Origin: Cryptomeria japonica
Taxonomy: Eukaryota; Streptophyta; Pinopsida; Cupressales; Cupressaceae
DNA: 64,000 bases
NCBI RefSeq assembly: GCF_030272615.1
Contig: NC_081410.1
Coordinates: 120,098,640-120,162,639, forward strand
Direction: 5' to 3'
In this document: positions 22,849-33,949 of the stretch, piece by piece
How positions within the stretch are numbered: position 1 is the first letter of the stretch
How the letters are laid out: each line of letters begins with the position of its first letter
The notes under the pieces: generated by a model
Database searches by the model: none
Told to the model about the DNA's origin: nothing
What the model saw: the letters and a program-made list of their open reading frames with translations, nothing else
Position numbers and translations under genes: made by a program

Positions 22849-24181
22849 TGTTGGCAACAACAATGAAGGAAAATTGGGAGGGGTGGGGGGGGTGAATCAA
22901 TTTTCACCAGATCTGACAATTTAAGCACAACTTCATATTTGATCAATTGTAACAAGAACAAAGATAAGCACAATAACAACGCATATAACACCAATATTTT
23001 GATGTGGAAAACCTAGTTAAGGGAAAAACCATGGTGGGAACCTACCCATAATAAAATGATACTCTATAGTAGTATGTGAGAATATTACAATGGGGAATGC
23101 ACATGCATTCAGGCACACTGCCTAGAGCTCACTGCTAAAAAACAAGAAGGGCTACAACCTTGAGGAAGGCTCACTGCCTTACAAAGATCGGACAACAATC
23201 CAAATTACATGAACTAAAAGAATAACATCTCCTGATGCCTAATGATAGTTCCAGTTAAGCACATTTGTCTGCCCTGCAACACTCTCTTCTCTACACTTGT
23301 CATCAAAAGATGAATTTGCTTGTTTGCACATACACCACTCTCTAATAATGCAAACACAACACCGATATCTAAATTACATGAATATGACACCTATTTATAC
23401 AAATAATCAACCTTAACTACAAGGTCGACTGAACCCTTAAGACCTAATTACAAAATTACATCACATGATACATAGATCAACCGCCAGACCAATACAATGC
23501 CATGACGATATAGAATGGACCCAAATCAAATCTATGAACATGCAACACCACCAGAAATATTGCCAAGTTCATCTACAACACACTGCACCACTGAAAATAT
23601 CGCATAACACGAAGAACATCACCAGACCCATAAGATCCTCAATAATGCACACAATGATCAATACAGACCAACAAAACAAATAGGACACGATTAGGAAACA
23701 CCAACAAGAATGTTAGAACCATCCACAATAGTTGCAAAAACACCATTAATCAAATCTTCATCGATCAACACGCCGATACTCAAGAACACTCAACAACAAC
23801 AATTGAGACTAGAAAGATAACTTGCGGAGCACCAAATCATGAACCATCTGAATTGAAGATACACATGAATATCCCAAACACTCTCCCAAGTCCACAACTC
23901 AAGATATAATCATTCTGGAGCACAACAAATCAAATACTGAAACATGAAAACACTGAACACTGAAAAACCAATCCTCATACTGAAATCTATGCCTTGATCA
24001 AATCACCACATAGCATTAAGAAACCAACATGGAATCAACTAGAGATATTTCATTACTGAAATCACAAATCCGCACCAACACATCAACTGAAACAACCAAA
24101 CTAACTTTCTGCAATATAAGAACACAGGAATATGTTGACATCAATGACAACAACATATCCTAGTAGCAACAATATCCAACA
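22849..24181 (-). repeat. Element C 5' LTR
   Basis: 1333 bases, TGTTGGCAAC to ATCCAACA on the plus strand. It shares blocks with the D and E LTRs: a G-run gggtgaatca near the start, gatgtggaaaacctagttaa (about 22999), and the palindromic box gaatgcacatgcattc at 23095-23110. The minus-strand TATA box gtataaatag lies at 23391-23400. The right flank begins CTATG (possible target duplication), but the left copy is outside the window. Confidence 0.85.
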
Positions 24182-27100
24182 CTATGATCTTGTCCCTTGA
24201 TTAACAGAAGACCAAGAATTTATGGCCATCAAAGGATTTATGTTATCATGTTTCATCTACATGTATTAATTTACCAATCTTTTGTATTATATTAAAATAG
24301 TTGATTCCATGTTGTACTCTTGTGGAAAGGTACTTTATTTATTTATTATTTCATTACAAGGAGAGTTGTAATTAAATTTGTATAAAATGTTATTCTTTTT
24401 ATTAATGATGCAAGCATGAACAATTAATTATGATGGAAAAATCAGTAAGGCTATTTGACTTACTTTCACCTTTCATTGTATGTTGTAAAAGGGGTAGGGC
24501 CCTTTCAAACCCCCATTTTTCCCAATAATATACATATTAAAAAATGTTAAAATATATTGATGCCTATCTTGATGTAACCCTACTATGAATCCTAACATGT
24601 CAAACTTGATGCAAACCATAAAATAGTCTTGAAAAAAAAACATTGCATCATAAGCAACACAAAAAATCCTAAACTTAATATTGTTCAATTTTGACTAGAT
24701 TTTTTTTACTAGTTTGATTGTTGGGTATAGTGCGTACAATTAATTTATTATCTTGCATGCCATCATTACTTTATTGTCCTACTTAAACCCTCTAGTTCAA
24801 CCATCTCATTATTATTATGCTTATTATCTTTAAAGTGTCTCCACTAAGTGATGTCTTCAACTTTTTTACTATTTAGAAGTTGATCATATTATAGAATTGG
24901 ACACAAATCATATCAACATGATGGTTATTGATGATTATACACTAATATTTATTAGAAAAGTTTTTATGATAATCTATTGATAAAAAATAAATAGTGATAT
25001 TGGTACAATAATGGTTTTATAATAAAAATGTACTTAATAGATAGTCATGGTTTTCTAAATTGATTGCAATTAAAAATCATAAGTATTTCATGTTAAGAAA
25101 AAATCACAATAATATCAAAATAAAGATAAATATGAAACATGGATCATCACATGAGGAAAAGGATAAGATTGCCCTTCAAGGGAAGACAAATCCACACAAA
25201 AGGCTCCTTTGAGGGAGGATTTAGGGCCTTCTTCCCATCTCATGGAGTGAGAACAATACAGGAAAAAGTAATGAAAATACCCCAATTAGGTGGATGTGCA
25301 AGTACAACATAATGTGCTACCTTAGGCTTTCAAGAAGAACATTGTGAATGTAGAAAAATAGTAGTAGTATTCCTACAAAGGCTTGCTAGAGTCCACCCTT
25401 CTTATTGAGAGAGAAAAAATCCCACTAAAGTATCCAAGTAAACTAACACTTCTTACATAACGTATCTAATGGAAAATATATAAACAATAATAACACTCTA
25501 GGAATAAGAGATATGACTATAATACTAAATGTAAAATTAAATTTATGTTTAAATAAATTGTGATACATAGCTTTAGTTTTAATGACAAAAAATATTGTTA
25601 TTGATTTTAGAAACCACCAAAGATGTCATAAATGGATTTACATGTTTTAAAATTTACAACCATGTCTAGATGAATGCCTTAGAATATGCAAATTGATTAT
25701 GTTTCAGTCTAATTTAGATCTATGCTTGTGAATGGACTTGGCACATGAGATGAAACTAGACCCATAGAAGTGAATTGGGTAAGGTTGGACGATTGTAATG
25801 AATTCACTTTAGCTCGATGCACTCATGCTTAAAGTGGACTTGTCTCTAAAAAATAATTTGGGATCTTGTTAAGAATGATTCATGTTCTCCTCAATTAAGC
25901 CCCTAGACAATCTAATACAATAAATTTATAACAATGATTGAAGACCATAGACATGCATCCAATATGCCTAGGATGATGATGCAATTAAGATGTTCTATAA
26001 TTCTGTTACGATTCTTTCATGTGAATGTTCTTTTATTTCCTAGGTCCTCCTTGCATCATTTCAAAATGAATAATGAATGTTCTTAAATACCAAAATGTAG
26101 CAGCCAAATTCACACAACATGTTATAGGTTGGCTTAGATCAACTAGTGAAAATATTAACAAGATTTTAAATTTTAACTTTGAAGTTAAAAGGCTAAGGTA
26201 CACATTTGTACATGTCAAAGTTACTTTGGTTAAATTTGAACCCACAAATTTGATCTATAGTGGCAAATTATAGATTAAAAGACCGAGGCTAGTTTTTAGA
26301 TGAATGCTAACTCAATCAAGATGAATAAAATTGTGTTAAATTTCACAAAAAATATGACATATACTTATCATTACTTCATGCCATGACAAAAATACTTATG
26401 CATTCATGAAGTTCTTTTAAATGTTAAAGAATCAACTAATGAGAAGCAATAATTAAATTAGGTTGACAAATTTCCTAATGTTCATATTTTTTCAAATCTA
26501 TTTCAAAATACACAAATTGCTTTATCTATTATTCTATTGGACAATAATACTCTACAATCTTATTAGGATGATGTTCTTTGATTTTTTTGGTTTGTTTGCA
26601 TTTTTAGACAATAGTATTTTATAACTAGTGTTGTAGAGCAACGAAGTTCCAACCAAAGAATGTAAAAATGAATTTGTGTTTGTTTTGTTTTATTGGTGAT
26701 AAACTCTCCAATGGAAGAAAAATCAAACCAAAAAAAGAAAGAATAAATTTTTGATGGTAAAGTAGAAAACAAGGAGGCAACAAGAGAAAAAAATGATTGC
26801 ATCTGGGACCAAAAGAAAAATGAAAAATGTTAACTTATATTTCTATGACTTTTATACTACTTATTACACTTTTACTTAATGGATGAGTAGTGCAATGAAT
26901 AAAAATGACACTCTTTAATTTGTATAGAAACAAAATAAGGCGTATGCTTTGAAAAAAAGGATATACATAGTTATACTGCTTCTCAAATCCAAGGCCTTAA
27001 CTTGGTCTTTTGAAGTCAATTTTGCAAAATATCACGTTATTGGAGGAAACTAAGTGGTCGATTATGTTGCCTATCTTAAATGATCCAAATAGATTTTAAT

Positions 27101-28739
27101 TGTAAAAAAAATGGCAAACAATGAAGTACTAGTGGGTTGGAAATATTAATTCAAATACCAACCTTCATATATAATGATATTGTAGCACATATATTTACTG
27201 CAAAATTATTGGAAAGAAACAGTGGGACTAGTAAACCTAAATTTTTGGCACAAACACTACCAAAAAAGAAAATGAGGCCAAAAAGGAGATAAATGCTATA
27301 AATAAAAAAGCAAAAGAAACTAAGGGACAAATTAAGACCCTAAATGTGTTAAAAGCTTCCAAGCCCAACATCGTTTGGTAAATAAAAATTCTCGATTGGA
27401 ATTTGGTGTGGACTATATATATGTTTTCCTTCTATGTTGGAGTTTATCCATTAAGAAAAATTCTAATTCAAAACTTGCAAAGGGGAGACTTGCAATGTTC
27501 AAAACTCAAGCTGGACTAGATGATTTGTTGCTTTAAGAAATTAAAAAAAATATTAGGTAAAATTTAGTGGTTTTTAAAAAGATAAGGAAAAATACAAATC
27601 TAAATTAATTGAAGACATGAATGGGGTGCAGTCAAAACAACAAGTTGCACCCTTATGTCAAAGGATCTCTTGTGGACGAACGAGAAAAAATGTTGCAAAC
27701 AAAAACTAGTATACTTACTACAATAATAAAAAAGGAATGGATAGAATTTGTTCCATACTCTACATATTCTACAACAACAGTCCCATAGAGATCAATAATT
27801 GTGGAATATGCAACATGATAAGACTATTGCCTTTTTCCTTTATGAACATCACCTCCATTGAAAATGGAACTTCAGTTGAAACAAAAACCAAACATAAACA
27901 AAATAAACTTTGGATGGTTACATAAAGAGGAAGTCTAACTTGAAAGATGAGGTGTATTTTTGGAGGGTTTGAAAAACAATATTGAAAACTACCACAAGTT
28001 CAAGATTGAGTCAAAGAATTAGGATTGGAGAAGAAAATATGGAAGCATTGCAAATATTTATGAGAATTAAGCAAACACAATTAACAGCTAAAAAATTATA
28101 ATGAAGAAAATCACAGTATTTTTGAAGCATATTAAGAGATATTCAATTTCACCCTTTACTAATTACAGATTTCAGTGAATCTAAATACCTATTTTTTATA
28201 TTGGTGAACATATTAATACATGTTGTAAATTCAAATTTAAAAAACTCCAAGAGACTATAGAACAATAATTAATTATTAAAATTGATTGGCCATTTGTAAT
28301 GTCGTCTACAAGAAAGCAAAATAATTAAGAGACTAAACCTGAGGAACATTGAAAAAAATTGCACTAGTCTGTAAATCTTGACGAACTAGATTGTGATTGC
28401 AGATTTTCATTATGGTATCACATTATTTTAAAATTTAATGATATATTTACATTTTAAAAATTTATGTTTCTCAAACTATGCTTACCCATGTTTCTAATTT
28501 CGTCCATTCTGAGCAGGGATAAAAATAATTTTCTATCCAACTTCCTAAAAAATATTTGTGGCATCTACTAAATCAAGTACAATGAAATGTTATGTTTGTT
28601 TTTATAAGAGAAATAAGAAGTAAAAAGGAAAACATAGATCGTATTATTTACTTAATAATTTCACCATTATCAAAAGTTTAGCAGAGCATGCTCTACGTGT
28701 CAAGTTAGATGGATGATTTATATGATTCAGGCAAAAATG
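24182..28739. other. 4.6 kb AT-rich region, no gene or element recognised
   Basis: I find no ORF with a recognisable motif on either strand; the longest are 60-80 residues and of random composition. There are no clear LTRs, tandem arrays or terminal repeats. It may be very old decayed repeat, host intergenic DNA, or flank of both blocks. Confidence 0.5.
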
Positions 28740-29753
28740 TGTTTGTACAAGCACAATTTAAAAATTTGTTTTAAATGCAAATTTTGAGAGAAGGGTGGAC
28801 ATCAAGGATGAGGAAATTCGAGCTAGCAAAATCACATGTATGAAATGTAAAATAAAGCACAATACACCATAAAATACATAAAAATAAACTTTGTTTCGCC
28901 TTCTTTCGTCACCTCCTCCGGTTAAGTGGAAAGTGGAATGTGCGCCCAAAATCCCCACTTGATTTGCTCCTTATATGGGACAATATTTGGGCATAATATG
29001 AGTGAAATTGATGATTTTGTGGCTCAAATGGACAACATAACAATGTGCAAAAGATGGATGATTTGAGGGGAGAGGAGACTCTAATTTATAGATTGGAGGG
29101 GCCTAAATGGATGACCAAGAATAAAGAGGAATGGAGGGCTAAGATTGAAAGTGAGTGGGAAATGATTTGAGAGGACAAGTGGGAGATCCAAGAGATTTCT
29201 AATAAAGACATTTCTTGTCTCCACACTTCTTAAGTACATGGGGAAGAGTTCCGCAAGTACCTTGGGAAGAGAAGAAATGAATATAAAATTCCTTGGGAGA
29301 GGAAAAGAGGAATTGAAAATTCCAAAAAAGAGGATGCATGGGGAGAATAAAGGATGAAGGAATTAAAAATTCCTTGGGAAGAGGGGGCATGGGAAGATTC
29401 AAAGGATTTGACACTCTTTGAATAATCCAAAAGTGGGTGGTGTTTAAGGTTGGAGGATGAGATGGGAAAGCCATTTGTGGCAAAGAGTTGACCCATTCCT
29501 AATCAAGATGATTAGGGATGCACAAATGATTAAGGAGAGTGATTAGGTGAGTTAATGAGGGATTAGAGTGCAAATGGGTAGGTTAGGAGGATGGGACATG
29601 ATGAGAGAGAATGAGTCGGGGAATATAAAATTGGAGGAAATAGTAATCATGATTAGGCTAGATGATGAGGGTTGGGAGGGTGATTTGTAGGAATAAGAGG
29701 ATTAGTTCATTAATTAGAATTAATTAGCTAATTATAATTTAGAAGAAATGTTG

Positions 29754-30396
29754 GGGGTTGTCCCCGTGGTTTAGCGGTTAAAGCTGCAAACCTCCTTAAG
29801 GGAGTTCAGGGGTTCGAGCTTGCTCGAGCCTCCTTGATCCATTCCTATCTTTCATACACATTGATGTGTGGATAGGTTGTTGGAGGTGGTTATGTGGGTT
29901 TGACCACGACTGCCAATGTAGAGGTGTTCATACCTCTCATGTTGGTTTGTCTCTTCTACCCTACACAGTTCAAGATTGTTGATGGATCATGTGTGGGGCC
30001 CTTCTCTACATCATCGTCAGAGGTGTCAAAGCCTCTTTGTACCAAGAATAGGTGTAGGTATGTTGGACATGCTTGAAGGAACCAATGGTTGGTGCTCGCA
30101 TGTTTGAGTCCAAAGCGAACGGAGTTGGTGCCATTGGAGAGATAAGGAGTTCGTGCCATCAGAGAGATAAGGAGACCACACCATCAGAGAGATAAGGAGT
30201 TCATGCCATCAAAGAGATAAGGAGAGCCATCAGAGAGATAAGGAGGTCAGGCAGTGCCATGCACAGGCAATGGAGAGATAAGGTGGTGCCTGTGTGTACT
30301 TATTTGAGGACGAGAGCCCTAAAAAATGTTGTCTCACTGGTTCATAGTTCTAGTCAAAAGCATTTTGACTTCAGCCCATTACCGAACAAATTTTTT
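29754..30396 (+). mobile_element. SINE-like retroposon with tRNA-related head and T tail
   Basis: The 16-base duplication tttagaagaaatgttg flanks it exactly (29738-29753 and 30397-30412). The head has a pol III A-box-like segment ggtttagcggttaaag (29768-29783) and a B-box ggttcgagct (29811-29820), about 30 bases apart as in tRNA genes. The 3' end is a run of T (30391-30399). No long ORF. At about 640 bases it is long for a plant SINE, and part of that length is an internal 25-base repeat. Pol III promoter plus target duplication of this length indicates LINE-type retroposition. It inserted into the G2 LTR after G2 did. Confidence 0.8.
30120..30292 (+). repeat. Internal 25-base tandem repeat of the SINE
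   Basis: The word gagataagg starts at 30139, 30164, 30189, 30214, 30235 and 30275. The unit is roughly gccatcagagagataaggag plus five bases, with period 25 for the first four copies, then a 21-base and a 40-base step. Confidence 0.8.
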
Positions 30397-30615
30397 TTTA
30401 GAAGAAATGTTGATTAAGGTTGGGGATTCAAATGATTTTTAGAAGAATGGAATATAATTAATTTTGATAAATTAATTATAAGGCTACAGTGATAAAATTA
30501 ATTAAAATATAATTTAATTAATTTTAAGAAGAAGAACTCACATAATCAATATAATTAGTTATGAGAAGAGGCTAAATTAATTAAATATTAATTTAATTAA
30601 TTTTAGTCATCTATA

Positions 30616-30630
30616 TTTTGCCCCTCTTTT
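30616..30630 (-). promoter_or_regulatory. G2 polypurine tract
   Basis: Minus strand reads AAAAGAGGGGCAAAA directly before the LTR, nearly the same as the A tract at 12615-12627. Confidence 0.7.
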
Positions 30631-31460
30631 ACGCAATGGCAAAATTGACGACAAGAAAAAGACGAAGAAAGATGCCCCAGTGTGGAAAGCAAGTTAGGGA
30701 TTCCCCCTCGAGAATTGTATCGAAAAATTTAAAATTTTACAAGAAAATTCTTGAAAAAAAGAAGAAAAATAGAAAAAAAGGATGAAGAAGGATAGGCGAA
30801 GAAAAGGCATGGAAGAAGGCGAAAAGGAAGTGGAGAAAAGGTGATAGAAGGGTGAAAGAAGGGCTTATATAGGCCACATGGGGCCCTTAGAAGGGTCATT
30901 GTCACACTCACAAGTCAATGAGTAGTAGAGAGGACAAAATGAAGGAGCAAAAATGGTGCACATTCTAGTCCACAAGCAATGCAGTGAGAGAGTCAAGCTC
31001 TTCTAGTGACCACTAGAGTATAGAACATCAGTACGTACCCCTATCGTGACTTTGTCATTTTAGTAGGGTAGCATTAATTAGGGCTATTAATGAGGGTTAA
31101 AAGTTGTTGGGCTGCAGATGTCAATCGCCTGATTGATGTTTGTGCCCAAGGATCACCATGTGCATGACGGATCCCCATCTACGCAAGAGAAGTAGTGCAT
31201 ATGTAGGCGTCGATTAGGCGATCGACATCTGCAATGGGAAGGGGAGGGGTTAAAATTTATGAAGTTTGAGGATTGTCATTTGCATTTTGTAGAATGTCCC
31301 CTAGGCCATGGTTTTGGTGTCTCCATAAGGAGAAGACACTATCTCCACTTGAAGAAAAAGGGGGTGGGGTTTAAGGGAATGAATGGAAGAGGATTTGAGG
31401 GTCTTCCAGAGGATGCCCTAGGACACTGGGTAGGGATTTAGAAGAAGAAGGTTGACATGA
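30631..31460. other. G2 region between antisense-type ORF and 3' LTR, with inverted repeat
   Basis: A non-coding, purine-rich stretch (30660-30860 has many gaagaa words) equivalent to 11492-12614 of element A. It contains an inverted repeat: 31114-31133 pairs with 31213-31232 at 18 of 20 positions, with a 79-base loop. The AGCGCT array of A is not visible here. Confidence 0.55.
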
Positions 31461-32663
31461 GTGAATTCATGTGCGCAAGAAGATTTGGGTCCGCAACAGT
31501 CACGGGAGTGTTTGGCCCCCATGATGAGATATCACAACCATCCAATTGGGGCTGAGAGGGACGTGTCATACCATGTTGGGATACAATGGGTACCTAGGAT
31601 ACATGCACACACAACTATGATGACGATTCTCATGGAGCGATGGCACAATGATACATGTTTGTTCCATCTGCCTATGAGAGAGGCATCTATCACATTATTG
31701 GATGTGTGACGGATATTACGCGTGTCGTTTTGTGGTGTGATCCCAGAGTGTCATTTGGAGGATGGGGAGTACTACCTACGTCATCTATTGTAGACAAATG
31801 ACTTACCTATAGACATTTCACAGATGGTGCTAGAGCGGACCATGGAGCCTCATCAATGAATGTTATGTTTTGTCTTATATATTTGTGGTTTGATCAGTGG
31901 TTCGATGATGCCCAATCTTAGTGGGCATGGTTTTTCTATTGGTTGGTCAAGATGTCTATATCATATCATAGAGGATGGAGTGTCATTTTCCTAGGGATAC
32001 GACATACTTGGGCAATTGTATCATGATATTCACATGTGTTTCTATTGGAGATATAAGAACCTAGGGACTAGTGTGACACTGTTGCATATATGGGCATTTG
32101 AGCCTATAGTCATGTGTCGGCCTCTTGGCGTCAAGGAGCGACGATAAAAGTACCCTTATGTAGACAGATGTGCAGGGTTATTGCATTATACTTAAGTAGA
32201 CATGATGGGATTTTGATGTCGATGCATTGACACAATGGACTTTACTTGGTATCCGTACAAATTGTGCAAGGAGTGGGCAAAGGATACTTATTATATATCT
32301 TTCATCCAAACACAATGTTGGTTGATTGGTCACACTATACATATTATAGATTAGTAATTGCCTCATCGAGTGGTGCAATGATTTGGTATACAATAGGACA
32401 TTATTGGCAAGGAGCGCACCCATCCTTGGATTACACATGAGACAACTGCATGGGGAGATGCTATAAGGTCTTTTGAGGCTTGAGTTAGCTGGGCAGGGAT
32501 GACACTAGTGGATTGGAGCCCGAGGCCACATGTCATTGATGTGATATTTTATAGGGATGTATGCAACATGGTGGGAGTTCCATCGAATAGCTCGGCTAAC
32601 GATACCAAGGGTGCTTGCACCAGATGATATTTCTCCTTCCTTGGACCAGGTTTAGGAGGAGAT
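31461..32663 (+). pseudogene. G2 PMD-like ORF, first part (opposite strand to pol)
   Basis: It begins with NSCAQEDLGPQQSRE, aligning with the start NVYVQEDLRVLQLRE of the A antisense ORF, but the start codon is GTG here. ILMERWHNDTCLFHLPMREASITLLDV (31640-31710) matches the PMD signature of A; the next codon is TGA where A has Trp. Beyond that, similarity continues in broken frames (SIGWSRCLYH, VTLLHIWAFEPIVMCRPLG near 32080-32130). It is interrupted by element E at 32664. Confidence 0.72.
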
Positions 32664-33765
32664 TGTTGGAATCAAGGAACACTGAGAGGGGTGGTGAATT
32701 AGTGTTCTACAAATTTTAACTTTATTGATTTGTTCCTTCAACCACTTAATACATTGAGCCACAAGAAAGATGCAAGAACACAAAGAAATCAACCACAACA
32801 CCATAACACAAAGATCTTATACATGGAAAACCCGGTCAAGAGAAAAACCATGGTGGGGATGAGACCCACAAATGAGTATACTCAAATATAAAGTTTTACA
32901 ATGAGAATGCACATGCATTCAAGCACACTGCCTAGATCTCACTGCTCAAGAAAGAGAGGCTCACTACCTACAAATGAATTACAACTGATCACTAAAGTAT
33001 ATGAACTAAAAATATCATCTACAAATGTCTGATTATAGTTCTGGTTAAGCACATTTTACAACTATTTCATATTTTGCCTTACACTGCTCTATTCCATTGT
33101 TCTACAATAATTCATAGCATAAATATTTAGTTTGCACACGTGAAACTATGCACAATCTATCATCAACACCTTTCGCATACCCACCAATATCCAAAGTAAT
33201 CATAAAATTGATCTTATATATCAGCAACAAGAAATTAACTCAACTGCATGTTAGCTTAAGAAAACTTAGAATATAATGAAACATGTACATAATGTCGGCT
33301 CAATCCGAACTCAAATACCAATATAGACTAAAAAAAATTGTCCACATGCTTCCCAAATGCCGGCTAACCTATCTAGAACATAAAAACAATCACCAAAAGC
33401 AATCCAAATAATCTGCATAAGGATTATCAACACAAGACTTCCATTATGCACTGCCAAACAGAAAACCAATACACAAAGGCTTCTAACTCATGAGCCAATC
33501 ACTATCGGAGGCTAAGATTATAGAATAAGGTACTTCGGACATCAAACTAACTTCCTTGAAATCCGCAATACAAGATATCAACCCAAATCTAAATACCGAT
33601 TAAAATACTGAACTCTATCAGATGCTTTGTTCAAGCTTGCCGAACTTGAACTAATCTACATTTTGACTTCCGGTAGGATCAAATTACATAGTGTGGATGG
33701 GATAACTAATTTGTGTTTCCATAAATGACAACATCGGATGACCTGTGCAATGTATCTTACGAACA
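32664..33765 (-). repeat. Element E 3' LTR (left copy)
   Basis: TGTTGGAATC to ACGAACA, 1102 bases. It aligns along its length with 38879-39980. The opening 74 bases differ at about 12 positions. It has the palindromic box at 32905-32920 and a minus-strand TATA-like tatataagat at 33211-33220. Confidence 0.88.
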
Positions 33766-33775
33766 ATCTCCCCCT
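33766..33775 (-). promoter_or_regulatory. Element E polypurine tract
   Basis: Minus strand AGGGGGAGAT lies directly inside the left LTR. The same decamer occurs in element D at 53268-53277. Confidence 0.85.
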
Positions 33776-33949
33776 ATGGCATTCATGGCAACACTTAGTG
33801 GAAAATGCTATGTTGGAATCAGTACCAACATATGAACACATTGCAAAAATCAAAATCTCAAAATTCCAAAACTCTCAAATCTTCCCTTGAGATGATTATT
33901 ATATTTTTCACTACCCTACACTCCCACTTTGACATCAATGGCAAAGGTA

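Larger units (their letters stand above)
19757..24181 (-). mobile_element. Element C: Ty1/copia retrotransposon, chimeric or deleted, 3' end cut off by B
   Basis: Minus-strand order from the right: 5' LTR, degenerate tRNA-iMet primer site, a coiled-coil leader ORF, the second half of the GAG-pre-integrase segment, integrase, RT, RNase H. Integrase before RT is the Ty1/copia order. Protease and most of gag are missing. The 3' LTR is not in the window because element B interrupts RNase H just after the ADIFTK-type motif. The pol sequence is close to that of element D, while the leader ORF resembles that of element E. Confidence 0.85.
28740..30615 (-). repeat. G2 3' LTR, interrupted by a SINE (left end uncertain)
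   Basis: The right end (GTCATCTATA at 30606-30615) abuts a polypurine tract read on the minus strand, and the adjacent 200 bases are taattaatt-rich like the start of the A LTR. A minus-strand TATA box, tataaattag, lies at 29081-29090 followed by a likely R region. The left end at 28740 (TGTTTGTACA) is a guess from the required TG end. Without the SINE the LTR is about 1.2 kb. Confidence 0.6.

Noticed and set aside
26033-27925. Small ORFs in the AT-rich region (26033-26273, 26563-26802, 27737-27925)
   Set aside because: They are short, overlap on both strands and have random composition; no start context, motif or conservation evidence.
29761-29830. Possible functional tRNA gene
   Set aside because: A and B boxes are present, but the segment does not fold into a full cloverleaf by eye and is followed by a long body, T tail and target duplication, so it is the head of a SINE.
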